Positions 10,752-22,702 of a stretch of DNA of 64,000 bases are shown one piece after another. The notes under the pieces were generated by a model that had not been told where the DNA came from, ran no database searches, and worked only from the letters and a program-made list of their open reading frames with translations. Source of the stretch: Panorpa germanica (taxonomy: Eukaryota; Arthropoda; Insecta; Mecoptera; Panorpidae); NCBI GenBank assembly GCA_963678705.1, contig OY783204.1:13836759-13900758 (forward strand). The letters are read 5' to 3'. Position 1 is the stretch's first letter, and the number at the start of each line of letters is the position of its first letter. The translations under genes were made by a program, and so were the position numbers.

Positions 10752-11650
10752 CTATAAATATCTCATATACATACTTGTACTTATGCCTACTTACTTACCA
10801 TTTGTTTGTTACCATTGAATGTTCATGAACGATCAATCACTATTTTCAAGAAAACCGCATATATTGTTCACTTAATCACTTATAACAATTAATGCACTCT
10901 CATTATTATTTAAAACACGCATTTATATAAACTAATTCTTGTGTTTTAATATCATTTATAGTTAATGTTATTCGACTTACTTGATAGTGGGCGGCAACCT
11001 TTTGTCTTCCGTATATTTGTAGTGTTAATAGGAGGTCTTCCTTATATAGCTCTACAGATTTCTTGAATTTCTTAACCACTTGATGTTTTAGCACTAACAC
11101 TAACCTAATTATTATCACTTTTTTTGTCTATCGCACTTATTAATGTCTTATATCAAACATAAAAGTTACAAATTTAAGGTTATGTTTATAAAACCGCGTG
11201 TACGCGTAATGAAAAATTTGTTTTTAACACTGGTTTCCAACTGTCAAACTTTTGTAAAAACACTTTGTTTAGGGTAAATTAACACAAATTTAAAACAAAC
11301 TTAAATACTTTTCGTTTGAAAAAGTATTCATATAATTTATTTAATTTTTTTCCGTAATTAATTTCTCACTTTTAATTACTTTTTTCACTTAAAGTAGCAG
11401 GAGCCGATCACACACATAGTAGATAGGAACCACTTGTGTTGCAAAGCAATATTAACGTCCTTGTAAACCAATACGTAGGTCTACCTTTTTGTATTAAGTC
11501 CCATCTGTCTTGCCAGAGCTTATGCATATATGCATTCATCTCTTTGGCAATATATTTGGTATCGTCTCCAGACTTTTATCTTACAGCCGCATTAACTTGA
11601 AATCCTCGAAATGTGTCGCATTAATTTTAAATCATCAAAATTTGATTTTT
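10752..11650. repeat. Truncated satellite unit (S-BC1a), first copy of a 1093-bp duplication
   Basis: About 900 bp of satellite, nearly identical to 11845-12743. It stops in gattttt and is joined through a short filler to an LTR. A weak minus-strand open frame of 70 codons lies at 11118-10906; I do not recognise it. Confidence 0.88.
11439..11650 (-). pseudogene. R1-like relic, C-terminal end only (S-BC1a)
   Basis: Carries only the post-RT piece readable on the minus strand as KLWQDRWDLIQKGRPTYW. The RT core was lost at the duplication breakpoint. Confidence 0.6.
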
Positions 11651-11671
11651 TCCTTGTGAGAGGGAGGAAAG
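11651..11671. other. Duplication junction with filler from copia integrase
   Basis: tccttgtgagagggag at 11651-11666 matches the integrase coding sequence of the copia copies (for example 8344-8359), then ggaaag leads into an LTR. It is not part of satellite or LTR, so it looks like templated filler at a breakpoint. Confidence 0.8.
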
Positions 11672-11844
11672 TATTGAATTTTGTCATATTCAGTAGGCTT
11701 TGTTATTAATAAGCTTTTGTTTTTGTGTAATTATTGAAATTATTAAATTGCCTTCAGCACATGGTTTTGTTACTCTTATTATTTTAAATATTTATATAAA
11801 ATATTTAATGGTTAATTTTGTTGTCAGTTCATAAAACAACAAAA
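11672..11844 (+). repeat. Extra LTR, duplicated 3' LTR of B1
   Basis: 173 bp with the 3'-type A at position 116 and B-type aaatatttatataaaat, so it is a copy of the B1 3' LTR and not a solo LTR made by LTR-LTR recombination. It lacks a left CTATA. Confidence 0.9.
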
Positions 11845-13431
11845 CTATAAATATCTCATATACATACTTGTACTTATGCCTACTTACTTACCATTTGTTT
11901 GTTACCATTGAATGTTCATGAACGATCAATCACTATTTTCAAGAAAACCGCATATATTGTTCACTTAATCACTTATAACAATTAATGCACTCTCATTATT
12001 ATTTAAAACACGCATTTATATAAACTAATTCTTGTGTTTTAATATCATTTATAGTTAATGTTATTCGACTTACTTGATAGTGGGCGGCAACCTTTTGTCT
12101 TCCGTATATTTGTAGTGTTAATAGGAGGTCTTCCTTATATAGCTCTACAGATTTCTTGAATTTCTTAACCACTTGATGTTTTAGCACTAACACTAACCTA
12201 ATTATTATCACTTTTTTTGTCTATCGCACTTATTAATGTCTTATATCAAACATAAAAGTTACAAATTTAAGGTTATGTTTATAAAACCGCGTGTACGCGT
12301 AATGAAAAATTTGTTTTTAACACTGGTTTCCAACTGTCAAACTTTTGTAAAAACACTTTGTTTAGGGTAAATTAACACAAATTTAAAACAAACTTAAATA
12401 CTTTTCGTTTGAAAAAGTATTCATATAATTTATTTAATTTTTTTCCGTAATTAATTTCTCACTTTTAATTACTTTTTTCACTTAAAGTAGCAGGAGCCGA
12501 TCACACACATAGTAGATAGGAACCACTTGTGTTGCAAAGCAATATTAACGTCCTTGTAAACCAATACGTAGGTCTACCTTTTTGTATTAAGTCCCATCTG
12601 TCTTGCCAGAGCTTATGCATATATGCATTCATCTCTTTGGCAATATATTTGGTATCGTCTCCAGACTTTTATCTTACAGCCGCATTAACTTGAAATCCTC
12701 GAAATGTGTCGCATTAATTTTAAATCATCAAAATTTGATTTTTTCAGTTCTAGCGTAATTTGAAATTGAGTAAGTGCATGAGTGATTTTTAAATCTAAAG
12801 GAATTGTCTCCAATATCACCTGCACCACTTCTGTAGATACAGTTCTGCAACAACGCGTCATCGTCAATGACATAGTTCTTTGCATGGAAGATCTGGAAGA
12901 TTGATCCTGTAATACCATGCTGAAGCACAATACACAACCATTGGCATAAATGCCCCCTTGTATAGTGTCGGCATAGTTGCCGAGTTTAAGCTTCATTCCG
13001 TCCTTGTGACACGCGCAAGGTGTGTTACAAGTTTATCATTCGTTGTTACCGTATTTGTTTTGTAGCTTTGTAGCTTCAAGAAACTACAGATTTTATATAT
13101 AGCAGGTCGAGAACGGCTTTCTAGTTGTTCTGTACTATTTGCACCGATAAGGATCACATTATCGTTGGCAAAACATACGTCTACACAACCTTTTGAGTAA
13201 GAAACACAGTTCTCGTCAAATACCATGTTCCAGAGCTCAGGCCCCATTACGGATCGCTGAGGACAACCTTTAGATAGTTGCCTTTTCATGGAATGGTAAT
13301 CGGTTTGTAAAATAATGTTCGACAATGAAAATAGTTCTCCATAGCGCAGTAGACGTACCTATAGGTTTTTGCCGGTCTAATTCTTTGAAGGTCACTTGGC
13401 CACCGGACATCAACAAAGGCACACTGAATTT
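11845..13431. repeat. Satellite unit between B1 and C1 (S-BC1b), 1587 bp
   Basis: Complete unit ending at the CTATA (13432-13436) of C1, composite-type. Its first ~900 bp duplicate 10752-11650. No gene beyond the R1 relic; a 70-codon minus-strand frame lies at 12211-11999. Confidence 0.92.
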
Positions 13432-13436
13432 CTATA
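12532..13436 (-). pseudogene. R1-like RT relic in S-BC1b
   Basis: Open pieces 13325-12993 (110 codons: KGCPQRSVMGP at residues 19-29, FANDN at 52-56) and 12996-12685 (103 codons: CCRTVSTEVVQVIL). The two are in different frames, showing an old frameshift. Intact R1-type RTs have CPQGS and YADD here. Confidence 0.78.
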
Positions 13437-13609
13437 TATTGAATTTTGTCATATTCAGCAGGCTTTGTTATTAATAAGCTTTTGTTTTTGTGTAATTATT
13501 GAAATTATTTAATTGCCTTCAGCACATGGTTTTGTTACTCTTATTATTTTATATATTGATATAAAATATTTAATGGTTAATTTTGTTGTCAGTTCATAAA
13601 ACAACAAAA
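13437..13609 (+). repeat. 5' LTR of copia C1
   Basis: 173 bp, 5'-type T at position 116, with attatttaattgcc shared with the 5' LTRs of A2 and C2. Confidence 0.93.
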
Positions 13610-13814
13610 GGTTATGGTACCCAGATGTTTAAAAAAGAATAAATATTGGTTCTGCGTTTCTGCCGTATTATATTTTTTGGCTACCTAAAACTACATAATC
13701 ACATGGTGAACAATGGATTCCCTTAGAATACAAATTGGATTACTTTAAGGTAAAAATAACTGGACTACGTGGAAATACAAAGCAATTATTCTATTACGTA
13801 GTATAAAGGGAGCA

Positions 13815-14510
13815 TTGGATGTTGTGGAAGGAAAAATAAAAGCTCCTCAGCTGCCTGAGCTAGGTGCTACGACAACTGAGAAATCGGAATTTGACAAGAA
13901 ACTTGAAGAATTTCTTAAAATTGATAGCTGTGCACTGTTAGTGCTGACAACTAATATGACTGAGGACATTCTAAAGCTTGTATTGAGATTTACAAGTGTT
14001 GCTGAAGTTTGGAGTGAACTGAATCGGCTTTTTGATGGGTCTGCTGAGGATCGAGCCTTTGATTTATGTTTGCAATTTTTTAGTTATAAGAGGAATGAAT
14101 TAGATGAAATTGCAAGTCATACCTCTAAATTGAAAAACATATGGAATGACTTAAATGTTGAACTTACAAAGGATGGAAGTTCAAAATTGCCAGATTTAAT
14201 ATTAACTTGTAAAATATTGGATTCTTTGCCTGAAAATTATTTTTCATTTAGATCTAGTTGGATGCTTGTGTCTAAAAAAGAAAGGACCTTAGATAACCTC
14301 ACTACACAACTCTGTATGTATGAGAGGACGTTAAATGGGAAAGAGAACATTAGTCATGAAGCACTTCTCACTCATAAACCCTCTGGCAGTGGTAAGAATG
14401 AGAAATATAGAGAATATAAATCTAACCAAAAGCAATATATTTGCAATTATTGTAAAGGTCCACATAAAATATTTTTTTGTAATAAATGGAATGCAGATGG
14501 AAGACCTTAA
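13815..14510 (+). pseudogene. gag: copia C1 gag fragment
   Basis: Gag from DVVEGKIKAP to the zinc knuckle, in frame with ATG 13713 but separated from it by TAA 13746-13748. It ends at the A/C-type Lys to stop change. Confidence 0.84.
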
Positions 14511-14568
14511 CCTGAGATAAGTAATAAATCAATAATAAATAATAAATAAGTCAAATATACTTTTTGCG

Positions 14569-15243
14569 TTGTCATGTCTTGTTCTGAATACTGAAAAAAG
14601 TGATGATTTTTTCTATGTTGACAGTGGAGCGACGAGTCACATAGTAAATAGAAGTGATGTGTTCTCTGAGTACACACCATTTGATGAAAATATTACTCGT
14701 AATGTGATGACTGCAAATGGTGATTGTGTTAAAGCTGTAGGTAAAGGGACTGTTCAGGTTCAAGCAATGACTAATAACCAATGGAACAACCTAACTTTAA
14801 CAGATGTGTGGTACGTCCCTGATATTAAGAAAAATCTGTTTTCTACTCTAGCTGCTCATGACAAACAAATAAATAGTGAATTTGTTTCCAATGTTGCTGG
14901 TTGCCAACTTAAAATAAATGGGAAGCTTATGCTGTTTGGGAGTAGAAATTACCCTGGTGGTCTATATAAACTAGACATGAGAATTGTTTTTCCTCAAGTT
15001 TCTGTAAATACTGTGAATAGTAATGATATTTTGCAACTGTACCATAAAAGGATGGGACATCAAAATAAACGGCATGTGAAAGCCACAATTAAAAGAGAAC
15101 TTGGGATTGAGGTAAAACTAGACACTGAGCTGTGTGAAGGCTGTGTTTACGGTAAAACTCATAGAAGAAAATTTGGAACCAGAGATAAACCTGATAAACC
15201 AGGTATGCTAATATCTAGTGACGTATGTGGTCCTTTTGAATAA
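14569..15243 (+). pseudogene. pol: copia C1 protease and integrase N-terminus
   Basis: DSGATSH protease site, integrase zinc module YHKRMGHQ, and the first catalytic Asp. It ends at a C1-private TAA; C2 still has Ser here. Confidence 0.85.
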
Positions 15244-15267
15244 TCTAAATCTGGATTTAAATATTAT

Positions 15268-15471
15268 GTGATATTTAAAGATGAATTCTCTAGATTTAGA
15301 TTTGTATACTTTATGAGAGAGAAATCTGAAGTACCTGAAAAATTAAAATTAATGCTTGCTGCATCGGAAAATGCTGGTCACCGTGTAAGAGTTATTTTGA
15401 GTGACAATGGACGGGAATACGATAGTAATGTGGTCAGAAAAATATTACAAGAGAAGGGGATTACCCAATGA
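15268..15471 (+). pseudogene. pol: copia C1 integrase core fragment
   Basis: Contains the second catalytic Asp in SDNGREY (Gly to Arg, C-type). It stops at the TGA common to all copies; the Glu motif follows in a short open stretch to TGA 15583-15585. Confidence 0.8.
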
Positions 15472-15753
15472 TTGACTATGCCATATACACTACAGCAAAA
15501 TCCTTGTGAGAGGGAGAATCGCACTGTCGTAGAGACTGCCCGAGCCATAATGCATTCAAGAAATGATTTACCACAGTTCTTATGAGCAGAATTTGTAAAT
15601 GCTGCCACATATGTATTAAATAGAACTGGACCTTCTAGTATTTTAGAAAAAACTCCATACGAGTTATGGCATGGGAAACGGCCATATATAAAGCATCTGA
15701 GAATAATAGGTTCAGATTGCTATGCTCATGTTCCAAAACAGAAGAGAAAGAAA

Positions 15754-16206
15754 ATGGACAAAAAGGCTCTGAAGGGTATACTTGTTGGCTATGACACTGA
15801 TGGTTATAGAATTTGGTGCAAAAGTGGTACTTTCATTCGAAGTCGTGATGTTGTATTTAATGAAAGACCTCTTTCATTAAGTGTTGGTGAAGTCACTGTT
15901 ATACCAAATAAATTGTTAGAAAATGCAAATATTGTACCTCCTCAGAAGGAAATTTGTAAAAATCCTCCTGATGCTGATGAGGATTTGTCTTCTAAAAGTT
16001 CACAAGAAGAATTATCGGGTGAGGATGAATTGGAAGAATTGGAGAATCTTGGAAGATCTACCGTCCCTAGACTTCGTGACAGAAGTACTTTGAAACCACC
16101 TCAAAGATATACCGATTTTGTAATGTCTTGTGATACCATAATGAATGACTATAATGAACCAACTACATATGAAGAGGCTATGCAGAGCCAGTACTATTGT
16201 GAATGA
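15754..16206 (+). pseudogene. pol: copia C1 integrase C-terminal region and linker
   Basis: KGILVGYDTDGYRIW and the acidic linker. It ends with YYCE and TGA in place of Trp, a lesion shared with C2. Confidence 0.8.
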
Positions 16207-16359
16207 AAACTTGCTATGGATCAGGAAATGAAATCCTTATTTGACAACCGTACATAAGTATTAGAAAAATTGCCTGATGGTATAAAACCCATACCTTGTA
16301 AATGGGTATACAAAGTAAAAAAAAATCCAGATGGATCTATAGAGCGATTTAAAGCCTGA

Positions 16360-16989
16360 TTGGTTATAAAAGGGTATATGCAGAAGAAGGATGTTGATTA
16401 CAATCAAACCTACAGCCCAGTGGCTAGAATGAGTACAGTTAAAACTCTGATAAGCGTTGCTGCAGATGAAAAGTTGCAATTGACTCAATTTGATATATCT
16501 ACTGCATTTCTATATGGAAATTTTGATAATGAAGGGAGTCATATTTATATGAAGCAACCTAGTGGCTACAAAGATGGTAGTGCACTTGTTTGTAGACTGC
16601 AGAAGAGTTTGTATGGATTGAAACAAGCACCTCGATGCTGGAATCAGCGCTTTAATGAATTTTTGTATAAACTTGGGTTTAAGCAAAGTGATGCTGATCC
16701 ATGTTTATTTGTAATGAAAAATGGAAATGAAAAACTTATGTTGACTATATTTGTTGATGACGGACTTTTAGCTTCAAATAGTCAAGAAATATTAAACCAG
16801 TTTCTAATTAATCTGAAAAATGAATTTAAAATAATATATAAACCTGCAGATTTTTATTTGGGATTAGAAATTGAAAATGTTAAAAATGGAATAAAATTAA
16901 GTCAATCTTCTTATGCTAAAAGAATTTTAGAAAATCTTAAAATGGAAGAATGCAAACCTGTGTCAACTCCAGACATCAACTACTACTGA
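16360..16989 (+). pseudogene. pol: copia C1 reverse transcriptase fragment
   Basis: RT motifs QFDISTAF and FVDDGLL are intact. The frame is lost at a 5-bp deletion (ccagacatc for ccactagagacatc) diagnostic of C-type copies. Confidence 0.85.
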
Positions 16990-17002
16990 AGCAGGGAAAG
17001 AA

Positions 17003-17413
17003 ATGAATGACATTGCTGGTTATTCATATAGACAGGTTGTAGGTGCACTAATGTACCTCATGATTGGATCAAGACCTGATTTAGCTTTTGCAGTGGGAGT
17101 ATTGTCCAGGTCACTAGAAAATCCAACCTATCAAGACTGGTTGAAGGTTAAAAGGATTTTAAGATATATAAAAGGAACCTTGGATCGTGGAATCATTTAT
17201 AAAATTAATTGTGAAAAAGTATTGTTATGCTATAGTGATGCTGATCATGAAGGGGATATTACAACTGGTAGGTCCACTTCTGGAGTATTAAGCATGTATG
17301 CAGGTGGATGCATTTCCTGGATTAGTAAGCGGCAGTTATCAGTGGCCATCTCAACCACAGAAGCTGAGATTGTAGCAGCTAGTGAAGCAGCGAAGGAGGC
17401 TGTGTGGCTGTAA
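17003..17413 (+). pseudogene. pol: copia C1 RT end and RNase H start
   Basis: Resumes after the 5-bp deletion and covers RSDLAFAVG-type RT end and RNase H CYSDAD and TTEAEI. It ends at AAA to TAA, private to C1. Confidence 0.83.
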
Positions 17414-17419
17414 AGGCTG

Positions 17420-17698
17420 ATGGCAGATATGGTGGAGCTACAAAGTAATATTGACCCCTACATTGATAATGAAGCAGCTTTGAAACTTTCACAAAACCCG
17501 GAGTTCCATAAAAGAACTAAACACATACGTGTAAGACACTTCTATGTTCGGGAACTTGTAACCGAGGATGAAATCAACGTGAAGAAAATTTCATCTGAAA
17601 ATCAATTAGCTGACTTATTGACAAAACCCTTGCCTAGACCGAGAAACATAGTGTTATGTAATAAACTTGGACTTAGTGCTATCAAAAATAACCTATAA
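17420..17698 (+). pseudogene. pol: copia C1 RNase H C-terminus
   Basis: YIDNEAAL and LADLLTKPLP to the natural pol stop. HFYVREL and SNIDPY are variants seen only in this copy. Confidence 0.82.
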
Positions 17699-17730
17699 AA
17701 GGAATTCCTAACTGTAAAATGAAGGGAAAG

Positions 17731-17903
17731 TATTGAATTTTGTCATATTCAGTAGGCTTTGTTATTAATAAGCTTTTGTTTTTGTGTAATTATTGAAATT
17801 ATTAAATTGCCTTCAGCACATGGTTTTTTTACTCTTATTATTTTAAATATTGATATAAAATATTTAATGGTTAATTTTGTTGTTAGTTCATAAAACAACA
17901 AAA
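17731..17903 (+). repeat. 3' LTR of copia C1
   Basis: 173 bp with the 3'-type A at position 116; private variants ggtttttttac and gttgttagttc. Confidence 0.93.
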
Positions 17904-19489
17904 CTATAAATATCTCATATACATACTTGTACTTATGCCTACTTACTTACCATTTGTTTGTTACCATTGAATGATCATGAACGATCAATCACTATTTCCA
18001 AGAAAACCGCATATATTGTTCACTTAATCACTTATAACAATTAATACACTCTCATTATTATTTAAAACATGCATTTATATAAACTAATACTTGTGTTTTA
18101 ATATTATTTATAGTTAATGTTATTCGACTTACTTGATAGTGGGCGGCAACCTTTTGTCTTCCGTATATTTGTAGTGTTTATATAAGGTCTTTCTTATATA
18201 TCTCTACAAATTTCTTGAATTTTAAACCACTTGATGTTTTAGCACTAACACTAACCTAATTATTATCACATTTTTTGTCTATCGCACTTATTAATGTCTT
18301 ATATCAAACATCAAAGTTACAAATTTGAGGTTATGTTTATAAGACTGCGTGTACGCGTAATGAAAAATTCGTTTTTGACACTGGTTTCCAACTGTCAAAC
18401 TTTTGTAAAAACACTTTGTTTAGGGTAAATTAACACAAATTTAAAACAAATTTAAATACTTTTCGTTTGAAAAAGTATTCATATAATTTATTTAATTTTT
18501 TTCCATAATTAATTTTTTACTTTATTTCACTTTTTTCACCTAAAGTAGCAGGAGCCGATCACACACATAGTAGATAGGAACCACTTGTGTTGCAAAGCAA
18601 TATTAACGTCCTTGTAAACCAATACGTAGGTCTTCCTTTTTGTATTAAGTCCCATCTGTCTTGCCAGAGCTTATGCATATATGCATTCATCTCTTTGGCA
18701 ATATATTTGGTATCGTCTCCAGACTTTTATACTACAGCCGCATTAACTTTAAATCCTCGAAATTTGTCGCATTAATTTTAAATCATCAAAATTTGATTTT
18801 TTCAGTTCTAGCGTAATTTGTACTTGAGTAAGTGCATGAGTGATTTTTAAATCTAAAGGAATTGTCCCTAATATCACTTGCACCACATCTGTAGATACAG
18901 TTCTGCAACAACGCGTCATCGTCAATAACATAGTTCTTTGCATGGAAGATCTGGAAGATTGATCCTGTAATACCATGCCGAAGCACAATACACAACTATT
19001 AGCATAAATGCTTCCTTGTATAGTGTCGGCATAGTTGCCGAGTTTAAGCTTCATTCCGTCCTTGTGACACGCGCAAGGTGTGTTACAAGTTTATCATTCG
19101 TTGTTACTGTATTTCTTTCGTAGCTTTGTAGCTTCAAAAAACTACAGATTTTATATATAGCAGGTCGAGAACGGCTTTCTAGGGTTTCTGTACTATTTGC
19201 ACCGATAAGGATCACATTATCGTTGGCAAAACATATGTCTACACAACCTTTCGAGTGAGAAACACAGTTCTCGTCGAATATTATGTTCCAGAGCTCAGAC
19301 CCCATTACAGATCGCTGAGGACAACCTTTAGATAGTTGCCTTTTCATGGAACGGTAATCGGTTTGTAAAATAATGTTCGACAATGAAAGTAGTTCTGCAT
19401 AGCGCAGTAGACGTACCTATAGGTTTTTGCCGGTCTAATTCTTTGAAGGTCACTTGGCCACCGGACATTAACAAAGGCACACTGAATTT
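17904..19489. repeat. Satellite unit U1, 1586 bp
   Basis: Follows directly on the 3' LTR of C1 yet is array-type throughout (ataagactgcg, gaattttaaacc), so the block boundary coincides with the copia end. Confidence 0.93.
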
Positions 19490-19530
19490 CTATAAATATC
19501 TCATATACATACTTGTACTTATGCCTACTT
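18591..19530 (-). pseudogene. R1-clade non-LTR retrotransposon RT relic (U1/U2)
   Basis: Reading on the minus strand from 19530 down: EIFIEIQ then VRWPSDL (motif A; catalytic Asp replaced by Glu), KGCPQRSVMG (motif B, Gly to Arg), FANDN (motif C, normally YADD), thumb region GNYADTIQGSIYAN, then CCRTVSTDVVQVILGTIPLD, and a tail KLWQDRWDLIQKGRPTYW. The RTVSTE-LQVL-G-PLDL type string and the WQ-RWD-KGR-TY tail are what I know from R1/TRAS-type ORF2. Open pieces are 19383-19051 and 19054-18749. The relic has no intact frame and should be non-functional. Jockey-like origin is a less likely alternative. Confidence 0.78.
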
Positions 19531-21075
19531 ACTTACCATTTGTTTGTTACCATTGAATGTTCATGAACAATCAATCACTATTTCCAAGAAAACCGCATAT
19601 ATTGTTCACTTAATCACTTATAACAAATAATACACTCTCATTATTATTTAAAACACGTATTTATATAAACTAATTCTTGTGTTTTAATATTATTTATAGT
19701 TAATGTTATTCTACTTACTTGATAGTGGGCGGCAACCTTTTGTCTTCCGTATATTTGTAGTGTTTATATGAGGTCTTCCTTATATATCTCTACAGATTTT
19801 TTGAATTTCAAACCACTTAATGTTTTAGCACTAACACTAACCTAATTATTATCACTTTTTTTGTGTATCGCACTTATTAATGTATTATATCAAACATCAA
19901 AGTTACAAATTTGAGGTAATGTTTATAAGACCGCATGTACGCGTAATGAAAAATTCGTTTTTAACACTGGTTTCCAACCGTCAATCTTTTGTTAAAACAC
20001 TTTGTTTAGGGTAAATTAACACAAATTTAAAACAAACTTAAATACTTTTCGTTTAAAAAAGTATTCATATAATTTATTTAATTTTTTTCCATATTTAATT
20101 TCTCACTTTTAATCACTTTTTTCACCTAAAGTAGCAGGAGCCGATAACACACATAGTAGATAGGAACCACTTGTATTGCAAAGCAATATTAACGTCCTTG
20201 TAAACCAATACGTAGGTCTTTCTTTTTGTATTAAGTCCCATCTGTCTTACCAGAGCTTATGCATATATGCATTTATCTCTTTGGCAAAATATATAGTATC
20301 GTCTCCAGATTTTTATCCTACAGCCGCATTAACTTTAAATCCTCGAAATTTGTCGCATTAATTTTAAATCATCAAAATTTGATTTTTTCAGTTCTAGCGT
20401 AATTTGTACTTGAGTAAGTGCATGAGTGATTTTTAAATCTAAAGAAATTGTCCCCAATATCACTTGCACCACTTCTGTAGATACAGTTCTGCAACAACGC
20501 GTCATCGTCAATAACATAGTTCTTTGCTTGGAAGATCTGGAAGATTGATCCTGTAATACCATGCCGAAGCTCAATACACAACTATTAGCATAAATGCCTC
20601 CTTGTATATTGTCGGCATAGTTGCCGAGTTTAAGCTTCATTCCGTCCTTGTGACACGCGCAAGGTGTGATACAAGTTTATCATTCGTTGTTACTGTATTT
20701 GTTTCGTAGCTTTGTAGCTTCAAGAAACTACAGATTTTATATATAGCAGGTCGAGAACGGCTTTGTAGAGTTTCTGTACTATTTGCACCGATAAGGATCA
20801 CATTATCGTTGGCAAAACATATGTCTACACAACCTTTCGAGTGAGAAACACAGTTTTCGTCGAATACCATGTTCCAGAGCTCAGGCCCCATTACAGATCG
20901 CTGAGGACAACCTTTAGATAGTTGCCTATTCATGGAACGGTAATCGGGTTGTAAAATAATGTTCGACAATGAAAATAGTTCTTTATAGCGCAGTAGACGT
21001 ACCTATAGGTTTTTGCCGGTCTAATTCTTTGAAGGTCACTTGGCCACCGGACATGAACAAAGGCCCACTGAATTT
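19490..21075. repeat. Satellite unit U2, 1586 bp
   Basis: Near-twin of U7, 7555 bp downstream; both have agaaattgtcc and tttgcttggaag. Confidence 0.93.
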
Positions 21076-21116
21076 CTATAAATATCTCATATACATACTT
21101 GTACTTATGCCTACTT
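20177..21116 (-). pseudogene. R1-like RT relic (U2/U3)
   Basis: Open pieces 20969-20637 and 20640-20335. GTISLDLKI and SSKQRTM are variants shared only with U7. The motif A part (21160-20930) reads FIEIQWAFVHVRWPSDL. Confidence 0.76.
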
Positions 21117-22661
21117 ACTGACCATTTGTTTGTTACCATTGAATGTTCATGAACGATCAATCACTATTTCCAAGAAAACCGCATTTATTGTTCACTTAAT
21201 CACTTATAACAATTAATACACTCTTATTATTATTTAAAACACGTATTTATATAAACTAATTCTTGTGTTTTAATATTATTTATAGTTAATGTTATTCTAC
21301 TTACTTGATAGTGGGCGGCAACCTTTTGTCTTCCGTATATTTGTAGTGTTTATATGAGGTCTTCCTTATATATCTCTACAGATTTTTTGAATTTTAAACC
21401 ACTTAATGTTTTAGCACTAACACTAACCTAATTATTATCACTCTTTTTGTGTATCGCACTTATTAATGTCTTATATCAAACATCAAAGTTACAAATTTGA
21501 GGTTATGTTTATAAGACCGCGTGTACGCGTAATGAAAAATTCGTTTTTTACACTGGTTTCCAATTGTCAAACTTTTGTAAAAACACTTTGTTTTGGGTAA
21601 ATTAACACAAATTTAAAACAAACTTAACTACTTTTCGTTTGAAAAAGTATTCATATAATTTATTTAATTTTTTTCCATAATTAATTTCTCACTTTTAATC
21701 ACTTTTTTCACCTAAAGTAGCAGGAGCCGATCACACACATAGTAGATAGGAACCACTTGTATTGCAAAGCAATATTAACGTCCTTGTAAACCAATACGTA
21801 GGTCTTTCTTTTTGTATTAAGTCCCATCTGTCTTGCCAGAGCTTATGCATATATGCATTTATCTCTTTGGCAAAATATATAGTATCGTCTCCAGATTTTT
21901 ATCCTACAGCCGCATTAACTTTAAATCCTCGAAATTTGTCGCATTAATTTTAAATCATCAAAATTTGATTTTTTCAGTTCTAGCGTAATTTGTACTTGAG
22001 TAAGTGCATGAGTGATTTTTAAATCTAAAGGAATTGTCCCCAATATCACTTGCACCACTTCTGTAGATACAGTTCTGCAACAACGCGTCATCGTCAATAA
22101 CATAGTTCTTTGCATGGAAGATCTGGAAGATTGATCCTGTAATACCATGCCAAAGCTCAATACACAACTATTAGCATAAATGCCTCCTTGTATATTGTCG
22201 GCAAAGTTGCCGAGTTTAAGCTTCATTCCGTCCTTGTGACACGCGCAAGGTGTGATACAAGTTTATCATTCGTTGTTACTGTATTTGTTTCGTAGCTTTG
22301 TAGCTTCAAGAAACTACAGATTTTATATATAGCAGGTCGAGAACGGCTTTCTAGAGTTTCTGTACTATTTGCACCGATAAGGATCACATTATCGTTGGCA
22401 AAACATATGTCTACACAACCTTTCGAGTGAGAAACACAGTTCTCGTCGAATACCATGTTTCAGAGCTCAGGCCCCATTACAGATCGCTGAGGACAACCTT
22501 TAGATAGTTGCCTATTCATGGAACGGTAATCGGGTTGTAAAATAATGTTCGACAATGAAAATAGTTCTTCATAGCGCAGTAGACGTACCTATAGGTTTTT
22601 GCCGGTCTAATTCTTTGAAGGTCACTTGGCCACCGGACATAAACAAAGGCCCACTGAATTT
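21076..22661. repeat. Satellite unit U3, 1586 bp
   Basis: Near-twin of U8; both share gtcggcaaagttgcc. Confidence 0.93.
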
Positions 22662-22702
22662 CTATAAATATCTCATATACATACTTGTACTTATGCCTAC
22701 TT
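21763..22702 (-). pseudogene. R1-like RT relic (U3/U4)
   Basis: Pieces 22456-22223 and 22226-21921. The Trp of ELWNMV is TGA here (22457-22459 region), a change also seen in U7, U8 and U10. Confidence 0.75.

Larger units (their letters stand above)
1..17903. repeat. Left composite block: satellite + copia, order A1-B1-C1
   Basis: Higher-order region made of alternating ~1.59-kb satellite units and ~4.47-kb copia copies. A1 to B1 start spacing is 6061 bp; B1 to C1 is 7165 bp because of an extra ~1.1-kb duplication. The same subtype order recurs at 39739-56338. Confidence 0.9.
13437..17903 (+). mobile_element. Ty1/copia LTR retrotransposon, copy C1, heavily mutated
   Basis: 4467 bp; LTRs 13437-13609 and 17731-17903; CTATA at 13432-13436 and 17904-17908. 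Start ATG is at 13713. Lesions: CAA to TAA at 13746-13748; AAA to TAA ending 14510; the 26-to-18-bp replacement near 14530-14550; TCA to TAA 15241-15243; TGA ending 15471; TGG to TGA 15583-15585; TGG to TGA ending 16206; TAA and TGA shared with other copies near 16256 and 16357; a 5-bp deletion at ccagacatc near 16971 (frameshift); AAA to TAA ending 17413. The integrase core has DNGREY, not DNGGEY. Confidence 0.95.

Noticed and set aside
11672-11844. Classical solo LTR formed by LTR-LTR recombination
   Set aside because: It lacks a left CTATA, is preceded by integrase-derived filler, and lies within a 1093-bp duplication of the B1 3' LTR and flank.
18236-18262. Telomere-like TTAGG tract (minus strand ttaggttagtgttag)
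   Set aside because: Only one exact TTAGG with two imperfect neighbours; too short to call telomeric repeat or a TRAS/SART target remnant.
18587-18775. Small plus-strand reading frames of ~60 codons repeated in every unit
   Set aside because: They lie opposite the R1 relic, differ freely between units and have no recognisable domain; they are shadows of the minus-strand relic.
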